From a virus, in the IMG/VR virus record IMGVR_UViG_3300005519_000007, positions 1-35,932 of that record: a stretch of 35,932 nucleotides of DNA. The stretch is one strand, 5' to 3'. The position numbers and the translations under genes are program-made. This document shows, piece after piece, positions 20,950 through 28,374 of this stretch. Each line of letters opens with the position of its first letter. The first letter of the stretch is position 1. Below the pieces are notes generated by a model. That model did not search any database. It was not told the origin of the DNA and saw only the letters and a list, made by a program, of their open reading frames with translations.

Positions 20950-21528
20950 ATGAGCGAGAAGCATACGGCGGAGAGGCAGAGCGAGATTTCGTTGCGCCTT
21001 GGATACGCTGACCCGCCATATGTTGGGTGCGCGCACCTTTACGCCGATCACCCGGACTTCGCCGGTGAAGTGGATCACTCGCAACTGATCGATCGCCTTG
21101 AATCGGAGTACGACGGTTGGGTTCTTCACGCCTCGGCAACGCCGACCAGTATCGCCACGATCGCACCACTGGTGGCAAAGATCCAGGGCGCCCGTTGGAT
21201 GTCGTGGGTGAAGGGGTTTGCGGCTTTCAAGCGCAATGTCTCCGTCGCCTACGCCTGGGAGCCCGTCATCGTGAAGCCAGCACGCAAGCCGGTCGTCTCC
21301 AAGCGTCTTGTGATGCGCGACTGGGTGCAGGAATCAATCACGCTCAAGCGTGGTCTGACGGGCGCTAAGCCTGAAGCCGTCTGCCATTGGGCTTTTGAGA
21401 TGTTGGGGGCGCGCCCAGAGGACGAGTTGGAAGACATCTTTCCTGGCTCGGGCGCAGTGACCTTTGCGTGGCGGACTTGGCAAGGAAAGTTCGCGCTTCC
21501 GACCACCAACCCGGAGCAATCCGCATGA
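20950..21528 (+). CDS. DPPY-motif DNA methyltransferase-like protein, 192 aa
   Basis: LRLGYADPPYVGC (residues ~16-27) carries the DPPY catalytic motif (motif IV) of N6-adenine or N4-cytosine methyltransferases. Near the C-terminus ELEDIFPGSGAVTFAW (~160-175) resembles the S-adenosylmethionine-binding motif I (F-x-G-x-G). Having motif IV before motif I is the beta-class order. At 192 residues the enzyme is small, with only ~135 residues between the motifs for target recognition. It precedes a C5-methyltransferase gene with an ATGA overlap and no restriction endonuclease is nearby. The pair therefore probably protects or marks phage DNA. The direct-repeat RBS in front is shared with the 62-aa gene. 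Confidence 0.65.
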   Translation: MSEKHTAERQSEISLRLGYADPPYVGCAHLYADHPDFAGEVDHSQLIDRLESEYDGWVLHASATPTSIATIAPLVAKIQGARWMSWVKGFAAFKRNVSVAYAWEPVIVKPARKPVVSKRLVMRDWVQESITLKRGLTGAKPEAVCHWAFEMLGARPEDELEDIFPGSGAVTFAWRTWQGKFALPTTNPEQSA

Positions 21529-22199
21529 CCAACCGCGTTCTTTCGATCTGCACCGGAATGGGCCTGCTGGATCGAGCATTCCTCGACTCCGGTTTCCCCA
21601 TCGTGCCAGGCTGCGAGATCGATGCTCAAAAGCGGGCGATGTATCACCAGCTCTGCGGGGGATCGCACCTAGTCCATGATCTTGCTGACCTTCCACATCA
21701 TGTTGATGGCCTCAGGTTCGCTGGCGTCATCGGTGGCCCATCGTGCCAGTCGCACAGCAAGCTGAAGTCGATCCGCGCGCCGAAGTTTCCAGACCTGACA
21801 CCGTTGGTTCGCCGACTGCTGGATGTTGTCGAGCCTGATTGGTACTGCTTCGAGAACGTCGTCCCGATCGACATTCCTGGAGCGTGGCACACGAAGTGCA
21901 ACGCCATGCACTACTACCAGCCGCACCAGAGTCGCGTCCGCTGGTTTACGCACTCAATCAACATCGACCCGCCAAAGCCGGTCTACAGCGGCAGCGTGGA
22001 CGACCTTATGGCCTACAGCGTGGTCGCTGGCCGCATCTACGGCCCCAAGCGCGGCGCACGGCTTCAAGGCTACCCGGCCGCCGCCGATCTTCCCTTTCCG
22101 TGCATCCAGCTCCAGCACGGCTTGGCCGATGCCGTCCCGTACCCGCTCGCCCTAGCCTGGGCCAACCAGATCAAGAAGCTCGAAAGGATCGCCGCATGA
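21525..22199 (+). CDS. C5-cytosine DNA methyltransferase, 224 aa
   Basis: Start ATG 21525 overlaps the previous stop (ATGA); an upstream in-frame ATG at 21468 lies within the DPPY gene and was rejected. Motif I is LSICTGMGLLDRAF (~residues 6-19). Motif IV with the catalytic Cys is GGPSCQSHS (70-78; Cys74, Ser where most families have Pro). Motif VI is ENV (110-112) and motif VIII QSRVR (135-139). Motif IX/X follows as RGARLQGYPAAADLPF and ALAWANQI. All catalytic motifs are present despite the small size of 224 residues. The target-recognition region between VIII and IX is only about 40 residues. Its product would convert a cytosine to 5-methylcytosine in a short target site. Confidence 0.85.
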   Translation: MTNRVLSICTGMGLLDRAFLDSGFPIVPGCEIDAQKRAMYHQLCGGSHLVHDLADLPHHVDGLRFAGVIGGPSCQSHSKLKSIRAPKFPDLTPLVRRLLDVVEPDWYCFENVVPIDIPGAWHTKCNAMHYYQPHQSRVRWFTHSINIDPPKPVYSGSVDDLMAYSVVAGRIYGPKRGARLQGYPAAADLPFPCIQLQHGLADAVPYPLALAWANQIKKLERIAA

Positions 22200-22468
22200 C
22201 CAAAGACAACGCCAGCGGGGCGGGGATGGAGACGACGACCGACAACATCGAACTTCCGCCCGGAGACATTGGCCCGACCGACTCAAAATTCGGGTACAGC
22301 GACTCCCTGGTGCGGAAGATCGTGCAGGCACACAACGCCAAAGTGGAGCGGATGGAACAGGCGTTGGACATCGCAAAGGATGCGCTTGACCACTACCAAC
22401 ACGGCGGGTCGAGCTATCGCGCAATCGCGGCCAACGCGCTTGCCAGGATCGCCGCCCTAAAGCCCTGA
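22196..22468 (+). CDS. Hypothetical phage protein, 90 aa
   Basis: ATG 22196 overlaps the methyltransferase stop (ATGA). The first ~40 residues are acidic and Gly/Thr-rich (MTKDNASGAGMETTTDNIELPPGDIGPTD). The rest is a long helix (SLVRKIVQAHNAKVERMEQALDIAKDALDHYQHGGSSYRAIAANALARIAAL) with coiled-coil spacing. Small helical proteins of this style are common in phage early regions. No catalytic motif is seen. It ends 10 bases before the next gene, so it is part of the operon. Confidence 0.6.
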   Translation: MTKDNASGAGMETTTDNIELPPGDIGPTDSKFGYSDSLVRKIVQAHNAKVERMEQALDIAKDALDHYQHGGSSYRAIAANALARIAALKP

Positions 22469-22478
22469 AGGACACACC

Positions 22479-23249
22479 ATGCCCGACAACAGCAAACTTC
22501 TGCCGATGGCCTGCACAAAGTGCGGCATGACCTGCGACATGCGCGAGTTCCACCCCTTCGCTGCGTGCCTGATGTTCAAGGCCTGCCGAGACAGCGACAC
22601 CGTGCGCGCGAACCTCGCAGCGGTGCAAGACTATGCCCGCCAGGCTCCTGCCCCCGTCGAAGTGTCGAGGCTGGCTGGCGACTTCGTGGAGCACTCGCAT
22701 CCCGAGTTCGGCCAAGGGTACTTCTGCACACCTGACGTGTTCGCGAAGATCGAGAGCGTGGCATCCACCCCGGTGTGTGAAGTGCCGGCCGGGCAGTTGG
22801 ATGGTCTGGAAGCGTACTTGCGCTATCTGCTGACTGCTGTCGAAGTGCAGGTGTGGAGCAATGACAAGTTCGTCAAGGAGCACACTGCCAATCTGCGGCG
22901 TTGGGCTGATGCCCTCGCCGCCTCCCCCTCTCCCGCAGCGAGCATGGAAGTGCAGGGGCTGACCACCGAAGAGGCTGTGGCGACGGTCATCGGCACGAAT
23001 CATCTTGATGGGCGTGTCCGATGGAACAAGCCAGGGTCTCTCGGGTTGCCGCTCGGAACGTCGCTCTACGGCCGACCCTCTCCCGCAGTGCGGTACCTCA
23101 CCGCCGACGAAGCGACGGAGATCGCGACGCAGCACTTTCCGCGATGGCGCGAAGACATTCAAGAGCGGTTTGTCGTTCTGCTGTGCGACGCGTTCGAACG
23201 CGCTCTCGCCGCGAAGAACGGCTGGCGGCTGGGAGAAGGCCGTGGCTGA
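22479..23249 (+). CDS. Hypothetical phage protein with N-terminal Cys cluster, 256 aa
   Basis: The N-terminus MPDNSKLLPMACTKCGMTCDMREFHPFAACLMF carries CxxCxxxC and a later Cys (AAC), suggesting a small zinc- or metal-binding head. A middle helix-rich part includes LRYLLTAVEVQVWSNDKFVKEHTANLRRWADAL. The C-terminal part contains VRYLTADEATEIATQHFPRWREDIQERFVVLLCDAFERAL. Ser-Pro/Ala linkers (SPSPAAS) separate these. Proteins with similar mosaic linkers are frequent in phage accessory operons and vary between relatives. No known domain is recognised. The gene overlaps the next by eight bases. Confidence 0.6.
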   Translation: MPDNSKLLPMACTKCGMTCDMREFHPFAACLMFKACRDSDTVRANLAAVQDYARQAPAPVEVSRLAGDFVEHSHPEFGQGYFCTPDVFAKIESVASTPVCEVPAGQLDGLEAYLRYLLTAVEVQVWSNDKFVKEHTANLRRWADALAASPSPAASMEVQGLTTEEAVATVIGTNHLDGRVRWNKPGSLGLPLGTSLYGRPSPAVRYLTADEATEIATQHFPRWREDIQERFVVLLCDAFERALAAKNGWRLGEGRG

Positions 23250-23661
23250 GCAACTTCCAATCGCCCCGCGCTGTGGCACCTGTGGCGGTCATGGCTGCCA
23301 GCGATGCATGCCGGCCATCATGATGGGCCGCCCGCTGCCCGCCGAGGGCCTGTGCTGGGTCAACCCGGCGCCGGACGCTTCCGTCCCGATGGTGCCGAAC
23401 AGCACGACGCACAAGCTGACCATCGGCCCCGCACTTCCCTTCGAAGCGATCATCGCCGAGCGGGACGAGCTGCGCAGGGAAGTCGAAGCCTTGCGGGCGG
23501 ATGCCGAGCGGTATCGGTGGCTGCGCGCTGAATGCGAAAAGCATGGGGGCCTGACCATCGCCAAGGAGGGCTCCTGGGGGCTCAATCCATGGTCTGGTGA
23601 TGACCCTGACCGCGCCATCGACACCGCCCGGGCTTCGACGGACGAGGGGGTGGGGAAGTGA
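23242..23661 (+). CDS. Hypothetical protein with Cys-rich head and coiled coil, 139 aa
   Basis: Likely start GTG 23242, overlapping the preceding stop; GAGAAGG six bases upstream is a ribosome-binding site. The first 30 residues hold CGTCGGHGCQRC, a CxxC...CxxC zinc-knuckle-like cluster reminiscent of DnaJ-type CxxCxGxG. Residues ~70-105 form a heptad-like coil (AERDELRREVEALRADAERYRWLRAECEKHG), a common motif in small phage proteins. The C-terminal part 'NPWSGDDPDRAIDTA' is similar to tails of such proteins. Function unknown. A 165-base gap with no credible gene precedes the helicase. Confidence 0.6.
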   Translation: MAEQLPIAPRCGTCGGHGCQRCMPAIMMGRPLPAEGLCWVNPAPDASVPMVPNSTTHKLTIGPALPFEAIIAERDELRREVEALRADAERYRWLRAECEKHGGLTIAKEGSWGLNPWSGDDPDRAIDTARASTDEGVGK

Positions 23662-23826
23662 GCAAACAACCGTCTACCTGACCCGTTCATTCGAATCCGG
23701 GTTGCGGCACTATCGGCCCCCGCGCCGTGTGAGTATTTCCACAGAACCCATTGCCGCGGCGCGACCGGACCCCGACACTTCGGACCCTGGCTCATCGACT
23801 GAGCCTGTGACTCAACAGAATCGACC

Positions 23827-25200
23827 GTGGAACTAGAAACTCCTTTTCCTTACCAGCAGGCTGGCGCGCAGTGGCTCGCCGAGCGAAAGCAAGCGCTGCT
23901 GGCCGACGAGATGGGCCTGGGCAAGTCGTGCCAAGCCGTCGTCGGATGCGACCTGGTCGGTGCTCGGGACATCCTGGTCATCTGCCCTGCAGCGGTGCGC
24001 ATCAACTGGGCTCGCGAGTTCGTCCGGTTCAGCCCGTTCGACCGCCCCATCGCGGTCATCGAGACGGGCAAGGACCCGCTGCCTGCGGCCGGCGTGGTCA
24101 TCGTCAGCTATGACGGCGCGACGCAGCGCGCCAAGGAGCTCAGTCAACGCGACTGGGACGTTCTCGTGCTCGATGAAGCCCACTACCTCAAGGAGCGCAG
24201 CGCCAAGCGCACGCGCGCCGTCTACGGCCACACGGTCCGCATCCCCGGCATCGCCGCGCGCTCGCGCCGCAGCTGGCGCCTGAGCGGCACGCCGGCGCCC
24301 AACAACGCCAGCGAGCTCTACACCCACATGCGCTCGGCCGGCGTGGCCGACGAGAACTACTGGGACTTCACCTACCGCTACTGCACCGGCATGGACGGGA
24401 CCTTCGGGTTCAAGATCACCGGCCACAAGAACATGGACGAGCTCAAGTCCAGGCTCGACCCCTTCATGCTCCGACGAACCAAGGACCAAGTCATGTCAGA
24501 TCTGCCCCCGATCTCCTACCAGGAAGTCACCGTGCAACGCTCCAAGGTGGAGCTCGACCCGTACTTCTACGAGCAGTGGCGCGCGATCGGCCAGGCCAAG
24601 TTCATCGAGAACCTGGAGGCCAGCGACAAGACCCTGCGCATGGCGCTCGATGCCATCAAGCACAGCCCCAAGCCGCGCGAGGAAGACAAGCTGACGATGA
24701 TCGAAGGCATGGCCCAGTCCATGGTGGCGTTGCGCCGCTACATCGGCATGGCCAAGCTGCCCCACATCTGCGAGATCCTGGCCGACGAGCTCACGACCAA
24801 GGCGCTGGACAAGATCGTGCTGTTCGCCGTCCACAAGGACGTCATCGAGACGGCGCGCGAGAAGCTGGCCAAGTTCGGCGCGGTCACGCTGTACGGCGGC
24901 ACGCCGGCCGACAAGCGCCAGCGCAACATCGACAAGTTCATGAAGGACCCGACCTGTCGCGTCTTCATCGGCAACATCCAGGCGGCCGGGACCGGCATCA
25001 CGCTGACCGCGGCCCACGAGGTGGCGTTCCTCGAGATGGACTGGGCGCCGGCCAACAACGCCCAGGCTGCCATGCGCTGCCATCGCATCGGGCAGACGAA
25101 GTCGGTGCGCGTGCGCACGTTCACGCTGGCGGGCTCCGTCGACGAGGACGTTGTGAAAACCCTGACGCGCAAGACGCGTGAGCTGACCAAGCTCTTTTGA
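23827..25200 (+). CDS. SNF2-family DEAD/DEAH-type DNA helicase, 457 aa
   Basis: GTG 23827 begins VELETPFPYQQAGAQWLAERKQALLADEMGLGKS. This contains the Q-motif-like start and Walker A (GLGKS, ~residues 30-34); starting elsewhere would lose them. Motif II is DEAH (116-119), motif III SGTP (153-156). The RecA2 domain is KIVLFAVHKDVIETAREKLAKFGAVTLYGG, with motif V 'AGTGITLTAA' and motif VI 'HRIGQT' (~419-424). All SF2/SNF2 motifs are present in a minimal 457-residue enzyme. Similar phage SNF2 proteins act in replication or recombination, remodelling protein-DNA complexes. It is followed by a new promoter (25211), so it ends the first early transcription unit. Confidence 0.88.
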   Translation: MELETPFPYQQAGAQWLAERKQALLADEMGLGKSCQAVVGCDLVGARDILVICPAAVRINWAREFVRFSPFDRPIAVIETGKDPLPAAGVVIVSYDGATQRAKELSQRDWDVLVLDEAHYLKERSAKRTRAVYGHTVRIPGIAARSRRSWRLSGTPAPNNASELYTHMRSAGVADENYWDFTYRYCTGMDGTFGFKITGHKNMDELKSRLDPFMLRRTKDQVMSDLPPISYQEVTVQRSKVELDPYFYEQWRAIGQAKFIENLEASDKTLRMALDAIKHSPKPREEDKLTMIEGMAQSMVALRRYIGMAKLPHICEILADELTTKALDKIVLFAVHKDVIETAREKLAKFGAVTLYGGTPADKRQRNIDKFMKDPTCRVFIGNIQAAGTGITLTAAHEVAFLEMDWAPANNAQAAMRCHRIGQTKSVRVRTFTLAGSVDEDVVKTLTRKTRELTKLF

Positions 25201-25210
25201 ACCCAAACTA

Positions 25211-25240
25211 GTTGCGATTATCGCAACGTGCTGCTATCAT
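25211..25240 (+). promoter_or_regulatory. Promoter of the replication operon with perfect operator palindrome
   Basis: TTGCGA (25212-25217), a 17-base spacer and TATCAT (25235-25240) form a good promoter. The -35 is inside the perfect copy GTTGCGATTATCGCAAC (25211-25227). The downstream GTGCTGCTATCAT resembles the promoter at 15621, which has CGCTGCTATAGT. It drives the 181-aa gene and the replication genes, and should be silent when the repressor is bound. Confidence 0.8.
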
Positions 25241-25269
25241 ACGAACATCAACAGAGGGAAAAGGGAATC

Positions 25270-25815
25270 ATGCAAATCACGTTCGAACTGAGCGCCTTAT
25301 CCGAGGCGGATGTGCGCGGCCTGCAAGGTCTGCTGTCGATCCGCCTGTCCGAACTGGGCTCGTCCAGCCCCCTGCCTTCGATCAGCGAGGCGCCCCAGCC
25401 GGCGGTGGGTGAAAACACCGGCAGCACGCAGTCCGATGCCACTCCTTCATCGGGTGATGCGGCCGTGACCGAGGGCGCGGTTCCCCGCACCGATGCCGCG
25501 CCCTCGGCTCCCGTTCCCGACGCCGCGCCGACCAAGCGCGGCCCGGGCCGCCCCAAGAAGGCCAACGTCGTCGCCCAGGACGAGCCCGGCCTGGCGCTCG
25601 AGTCGGGCGAGTTCATCCCGGCTGCCGAGATCAAGCCGGCCGCCGCCCCCACCGCCGACGACCTGCGTGCCGCGCTGCAGAAGCTGACCAGCGCCAAGGG
25701 CATCCCGGCCGGCATCGACCTGCTCAAGTCCTTCGACTGCCAGCGCATCAGCGAGATGGCAGCCAAGGACGCCGAGACGCAAGCCAAGTTCATCGCCGCG
25801 TGCGAGGTGGCGTGA
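25270..25815 (+). CDS. Hypothetical protein with AT-hook-like motif, 181 aa
   Basis: The start ATG 25270, 30 bases after the -10 with AGAGGGAAAAGGG in front, is preferred over an earlier ATG (25228) that lies inside the promoter. The protein has an N-terminal QITFELSALSEADVRGLQGLLSIRLSEL helix, a long low-complexity Ala/Pro/Thr/Ser linker, and a KRGPGRPKK element like an AT-hook (~residues 88-96). A C-terminal helical domain follows (PTADDLRAALQKLTSAKGIPAGIDLLKSFDCQRISEMAAKD). The last part resembles domains fused to single-strand-binding or recombination proteins in phages. It probably binds DNA, but the assignment is weak. It opens the replication operon. Confidence 0.55.
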   Translation: MQITFELSALSEADVRGLQGLLSIRLSELGSSSPLPSISEAPQPAVGENTGSTQSDATPSSGDAAVTEGAVPRTDAAPSAPVPDAAPTKRGPGRPKKANVVAQDEPGLALESGEFIPAAEIKPAAAPTADDLRAALQKLTSAKGIPAGIDLLKSFDCQRISEMAAKDAETQAKFIAACEVA

Positions 25816-25958
25816 TGGCGTCCCGGCAGATCATCCGGCTGTTCTTCAAGTTCGGCGCCACCGCGTTCGCCTACCTCGCTGGCGGCTTGTGGGCCGGCAT
25901 GGCCACGCTGTTCGCGCTGACCTACGTCGGCGCCGTGGTGGAGGAAAACTGTGTCTGA
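25815..25958 (+). CDS. Small membrane protein, 47 aa
   Basis: ATG 25815 overlaps the upstream stop by one base (TGATG). MASRQIIRLFFKFGATAFAYLAGGLWAGMATLFALTYVGAVVEENCV has a basic start and about 30 uninterrupted hydrophobic residues, predicting one or two membrane helices. The C-terminus overlaps the next gene's GTG start. Together with similar tiny membrane proteins at 27039 and 28261 it suggests a series of membrane-associated accessory peptides inserted between replication genes. Function unknown. Confidence 0.6.
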   Translation: MASRQIIRLFFKFGATAFAYLAGGLWAGMATLFALTYVGAVVEENCV

Positions 25959-27042
25959 CCACGCACAGCTGGGCCCCAGCTCCGCGGAACGCTGGATGAA
26001 CTGCCCGGGCAGCGTGTGGCTGTCCAAGGACATGCCGGGCCGCAGCTCGGAGCATGCGGAAGAAGGCACGCGCGCCCACAGCCTGGCCGAAGCCATCCTC
26101 ACGGGCGGCAAGGGCAGCGGACCCGTCGAGATGGTCGAGCACGTCATGGTCTACGTCGACCACGTCGAAGAACTCGCCGACCAGGCCGGCGCGATCAAGC
26201 ACATCGAGGTCCGCGTCAAGGTGACGGACCAGGTGTGGGGCACGGCCGACGCGATCGTCTGGAATCCCGACACGCGCACGCTGTACGTCCGCGACCTGAA
26301 GTACGGCGCCGGCGTGGCGGTCGAAGTCTGCGGCAACCTGCAGCTCAAGATCTACGCGCTGGCCGCCCTGCTCACCATGGGCTACCCGGCCAAGACGGTG
26401 GACGTGGGCATCGTGCAGCCCCGTTGCCCGCATGCGGACGGCCCGGTGCGGTCGATCTCGTTCGACGCCATCGACCTGATCGACTTCAACGCCGACCTGC
26501 TGTGGGCGATCGCCCGGGTCAACGAGGCCAAGGCCAAGCCGGCCGGCGCGCTCAACCCCACCGAGAAGGGCTGCCGCTGGTGCCTGGCGGCGCCGAAGTG
26601 CCCGGCCATCAAGGCGCGCGCCCAGGAGCTGGCCCGGATCACGTTCGCGCCTGGCCTGCCCTACGACCCGCTCGAGCTGGCCCGCTCTCTCGAGTTCCTG
26701 CCGATCATCGAAGGCTGGATCACCAACACCCGCGAGTTCGCCTACGGCGAGGCCGAGAAGGGTGTCGAGATCCCGGACCACAAGCTGGTCGAGAAGCGTG
26801 CGAGCCGGCGCTGGGCGCGCGAATTCGGCCCCAACGAGCTGGCGCAAGCCACCGGCCTGCCGGCCACCGACGTCGCCGAGATCAAGGTCAAGTCACCGGC
26901 CGCGGTCGAGAAGCTGCTACCGAAGGCCCAGCGCGAATTGCTGGACCAGCTGACCATCAAGGAAAGCAGTGGTCACACGCTCGTGCACGTGTCCGACAAG
27001 CGAGAGGCGATCCGCGTGGACGCCAAGGCGGCGTTCGCATGA
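25951..27042 (+). CDS. DUF2800 protein, Cas4/RecB-like PD-(D/E)XK nuclease, 363 aa
   Basis: GTG 25951 begins VSDHAQLGPSSAERWMNCPGSV, the DUF2800 opening. The nuclease core shows GTADAIVW (Asp100), LYVRDLKYGAGV (Asp115 and Lys117, the DxK pair) and GNLQLKIYALAALL (Gln/Tyr helix). Cys18 in MNCPG together with Cys208, Cys211 and Cys217 (GCRWCLAAPKC) make the four-Cys set typical of iron-sulphur-stabilised AddB/Cas4-type nucleases. The family is common in phages with PolA and primase-helicase and is taken to act as an exonuclease in replication-coupled recombination. It overlaps the small membrane gene by eight bases and the next one by four. Confidence 0.85.
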   Translation: MSDHAQLGPSSAERWMNCPGSVWLSKDMPGRSSEHAEEGTRAHSLAEAILTGGKGSGPVEMVEHVMVYVDHVEELADQAGAIKHIEVRVKVTDQVWGTADAIVWNPDTRTLYVRDLKYGAGVAVEVCGNLQLKIYALAALLTMGYPAKTVDVGIVQPRCPHADGPVRSISFDAIDLIDFNADLLWAIARVNEAKAKPAGALNPTEKGCRWCLAAPKCPAIKARAQELARITFAPGLPYDPLELARSLEFLPIIEGWITNTREFAYGEAEKGVEIPDHKLVEKRASRRWAREFGPNELAQATGLPATDVAEIKVKSPAAVEKLLPKAQRELLDQLTIKESSGHTLVHVSDKREAIRVDAKAAFA

Positions 27043-27164
27043 CCAAGATTCTTCTCGGCTGCGCGCTGCTGGGCTTCATCGGAGGCAGCGTCACCTACCT
27101 GATCTTCCTCGCCATCCGGGCCGCATGGCGCTCGTTCCTGCACCTCATCCACGGCGGCCTTTAA
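27039..27164 (+). CDS. Small membrane protein, 41 aa
   Basis: ATG 27039 overlaps the DUF2800 stop (ATGA). The sequence MTKILLGCALLGFIGGSVTYLIFLAIRAAWRSFLHLIHGGL has a basic start and ~24 hydrophobic residues, probably a single membrane helix with a short cytoplasmic tail. Cys8 sits too near the start for an ordinary lipobox. No family is recognised. Its closeness to the nuclease gene suggests translational coupling rather than independent regulation. Confidence 0.55.
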   Translation: MTKILLGCALLGFIGGSVTYLIFLAIRAAWRSFLHLIHGGL

Positions 27165-27179
27165 CCTCGAAAGACAACC

Positions 27180-27386
27180 ATGAAAGTCAGCATCTCCGAT
27201 CTCAAGGCGCACGTGTTCGCCTACGTCCAGCACATGGGCCACGCCGTCGAAGGTGTGGAGCACCGCGCGCTCGCCGGCTTCGCCCAGTTCGTCGAAGGCA
27301 AGCAGGCCGAGGTCGACGCGGCCGCGTTCCTCGAGAAGCTGGGCTACACCGTCACCCCGCCGCCGGTCGCCGCGCAGGCCGCCTGA
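27180..27386 (+). CDS. Hypothetical phage protein, 68 aa
   Basis: ATG 27180, with GAAAG ten bases upstream, encodes MKVSISDLKAHVFAYVQHMGHAVEGVEHRALAGFAQFVEGKQAEVDAAAFLEKLGYTVTPPPVAAQAA. It is a compact helical protein ending in a Pro/Ala tail. No metal- or nucleotide-binding pattern is seen. It lies between the nuclease and the DUF2815 gene and is cotranscribed with both, so it may be an accessory component of the same replication set. Confidence 0.55.
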   Translation: MKVSISDLKAHVFAYVQHMGHAVEGVEHRALAGFAQFVEGKQAEVDAAAFLEKLGYTVTPPPVAAQAA

Positions 27387-27413
27387 TCTCCCACCCGCAA
27401 CCTGAAAGCACCC

Positions 27414-27977
27414 ATGACCGACAACGTCCTGACCCCCGAGTTCCGCGCCGCCTTCATCAGCGTCTTCAAGGCCAGCCGCCCGCGTGGCGCGCCCGAGACG
27501 CAGGCGCCCAAGTACAGCATCCGCGCCTGCTTCCCGCCCAGCACCGACATGAGCGCGCTCAAGGCCCAGGCCGGCGCCGCGGCCAGCGAGAAGTGGGCCG
27601 ACAAGATCCCCAAGACGCTGCGCTCGCCGTTCCGCCTGAACGAAGAGCTCGAGTCCCCGGTGGCCGGCATCGGCGACGACTGGATCGTGATGACCTTCAG
27701 CGCCAACGCGGACCGCCGCCCCGGCCTGGTCGACGCCAACCTCAACGACATCATCGACGAGGCCGCGGTGTACTCGGGCGCCTGGTTCCGCGCCCAGGTT
27801 CGCGCGTTCGCCTACGAGCAGCAGGGCAACAAGGGCGTCACCTTCGGCCTGCAGAACATGCAGAAGCTGCGCGACGACGAGCCACTCGGTGGCGGCCGCC
27901 CGCCGGCCAACAAGGCGTTCTCCGCGGTCGAAGGCGCCGAGGGCTCGGCCAAGAGCGCATCGAGCATCTTCGGCTGA
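27414..27977 (+). CDS. DUF2815 protein, putative single-strand DNA-binding protein, 187 aa
   Basis: The opening MTDNVLTPEFRAAFISVFKASRPRGAPETQAPKYSIRACFPP is the signature of DUF2815, which phages carry next to DUF2800 and PolA. Members are annotated as ssDNA-binding proteins with an OB-like core. The middle (DKIPKTLRSPFRLNEELESPVAGIGDDWIVMTFSANADRRPG) and 'YSGAWFRAQVRAFAYEQQGNKGVTFGLQNMQKLRDDEPLGGG' follow the family pattern. The acidic, Gly/Ser-rich C-terminus (EGAEGSAKSASSIFG) resembles an SSB protein-interaction tail. The gene is followed by a good terminator at 28003. Confidence 0.8.
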   Translation: MTDNVLTPEFRAAFISVFKASRPRGAPETQAPKYSIRACFPPSTDMSALKAQAGAAASEKWADKIPKTLRSPFRLNEELESPVAGIGDDWIVMTFSANADRRPGLVDANLNDIIDEAAVYSGAWFRAQVRAFAYEQQGNKGVTFGLQNMQKLRDDEPLGGGRPPANKAFSAVEGAEGSAKSASSIFG

Positions 27978-28002
27978 CCGAAGCGTTGCGCTTTTAACAC
28001 CA

Positions 28003-28029
28003 GGGTGCTGCAATCGCAGCGCCCTTTTT
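28003..28029 (+). terminator. Intrinsic terminator after the DUF2815 gene
   Basis: GGGTGCTGC (28003-28011) pairs with GCAGCGCCC (28016-28024), one G-T wobble, around AATC, and TTTTT follows. It ends the promoter-25211 transcription unit or attenuates read-through into the polymerase genes, which would otherwise need another promoter that I could not locate. Confidence 0.8.
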
Positions 28030-28043
28030 CACAGGGCTGCACC

Positions 28044-28241
28044 ATGAACCTGACCAAAACCGAGCTCTGCATCATCTACACCGCGCTGCAGGTCCTGTCG
28101 GAAAAGCTCAAGTCCGAGGAAACCCACTTCCGCCGCGCTGGCGGCAGCGAAGAAGACGTCCGCGACGCCAAGTTGTACGTGGGCCACGCGGTCAATCTGA
28201 CGTGCAGGTTCGAACAAGTCCTGTTCGGCGAGGCCCACTAA
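28044..28241 (+). CDS. Hypothetical phage protein, 65 aa
   Basis: The start ATG 28044 (MNLTKTELCIIYTALQVL) is used rather than the frame's 28005 start, which falls in the terminator. There is a weak AGGG upstream. The protein is helical and charged (SEKLKSEETHFRRAGGSEEDVRDAKLYVGHAVNLTCRFEQVLFGEAH), with two Cys. Its location just after the terminator suggests that translation or read-through continues into the polymerase genes. Family not recognised. Confidence 0.55.
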   Translation: MNLTKTELCIIYTALQVLSEKLKSEETHFRRAGGSEEDVRDAKLYVGHAVNLTCRFEQVLFGEAH

Positions 28242-28260
28242 ATGGTGCACACTGCCATGC

Positions 28261-28374
28261 ATGAAAAAGCTGAAGGACGCGCTGACCACGGCGGGAACGC
28301 TGGCGTGGATCGGGCTGTGGATCGTAGCCGCGTTCTGGCTGGCGATCCGCGTGCTGCGCTGGCTGTTCACCTAG
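28261..28374 (+). CDS. Small membrane protein overlapping the polymerase start, 37 aa
   Basis: ATG 28261 encodes MKKLKDALTTAGTLAWIGLWIVAAFWLAIRVLRWLFT: a Lys-rich amphipathic start and one clear transmembrane helix with Trp at the interface. It ends at TAG 28374, inside the frame of the polymerase gene. Because the same bases read in the polymerase frame give Arg/Ala/Asp filler, this ORF is the more convincing coding sequence for 28261-28360. It is one of three tiny membrane ORFs between replication genes. Function unknown. Confidence 0.6.
   Translation: MKKLKDALTTAGTLAWIGLWIVAAFWLAIRVLRWLFT

Noticed and set aside
20700-20950. A surviving template repeat between VR2 and the RT remnant
   Set aside because: Apart from the VRs, no third copy of the closing TGCGCTCGGGCCGTCCGC block or of the invariant codon frame was seen here or elsewhere in the window.
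23597-23836. 79-codon frame spanning the end of the 139-aa gene and the helicase start
   Set aside because: It is antiphase to both neighbours, rich in Pro/Arg/Ser, and only the last 35 codons lie in unassigned sequence; no RBS-supported start or motif.
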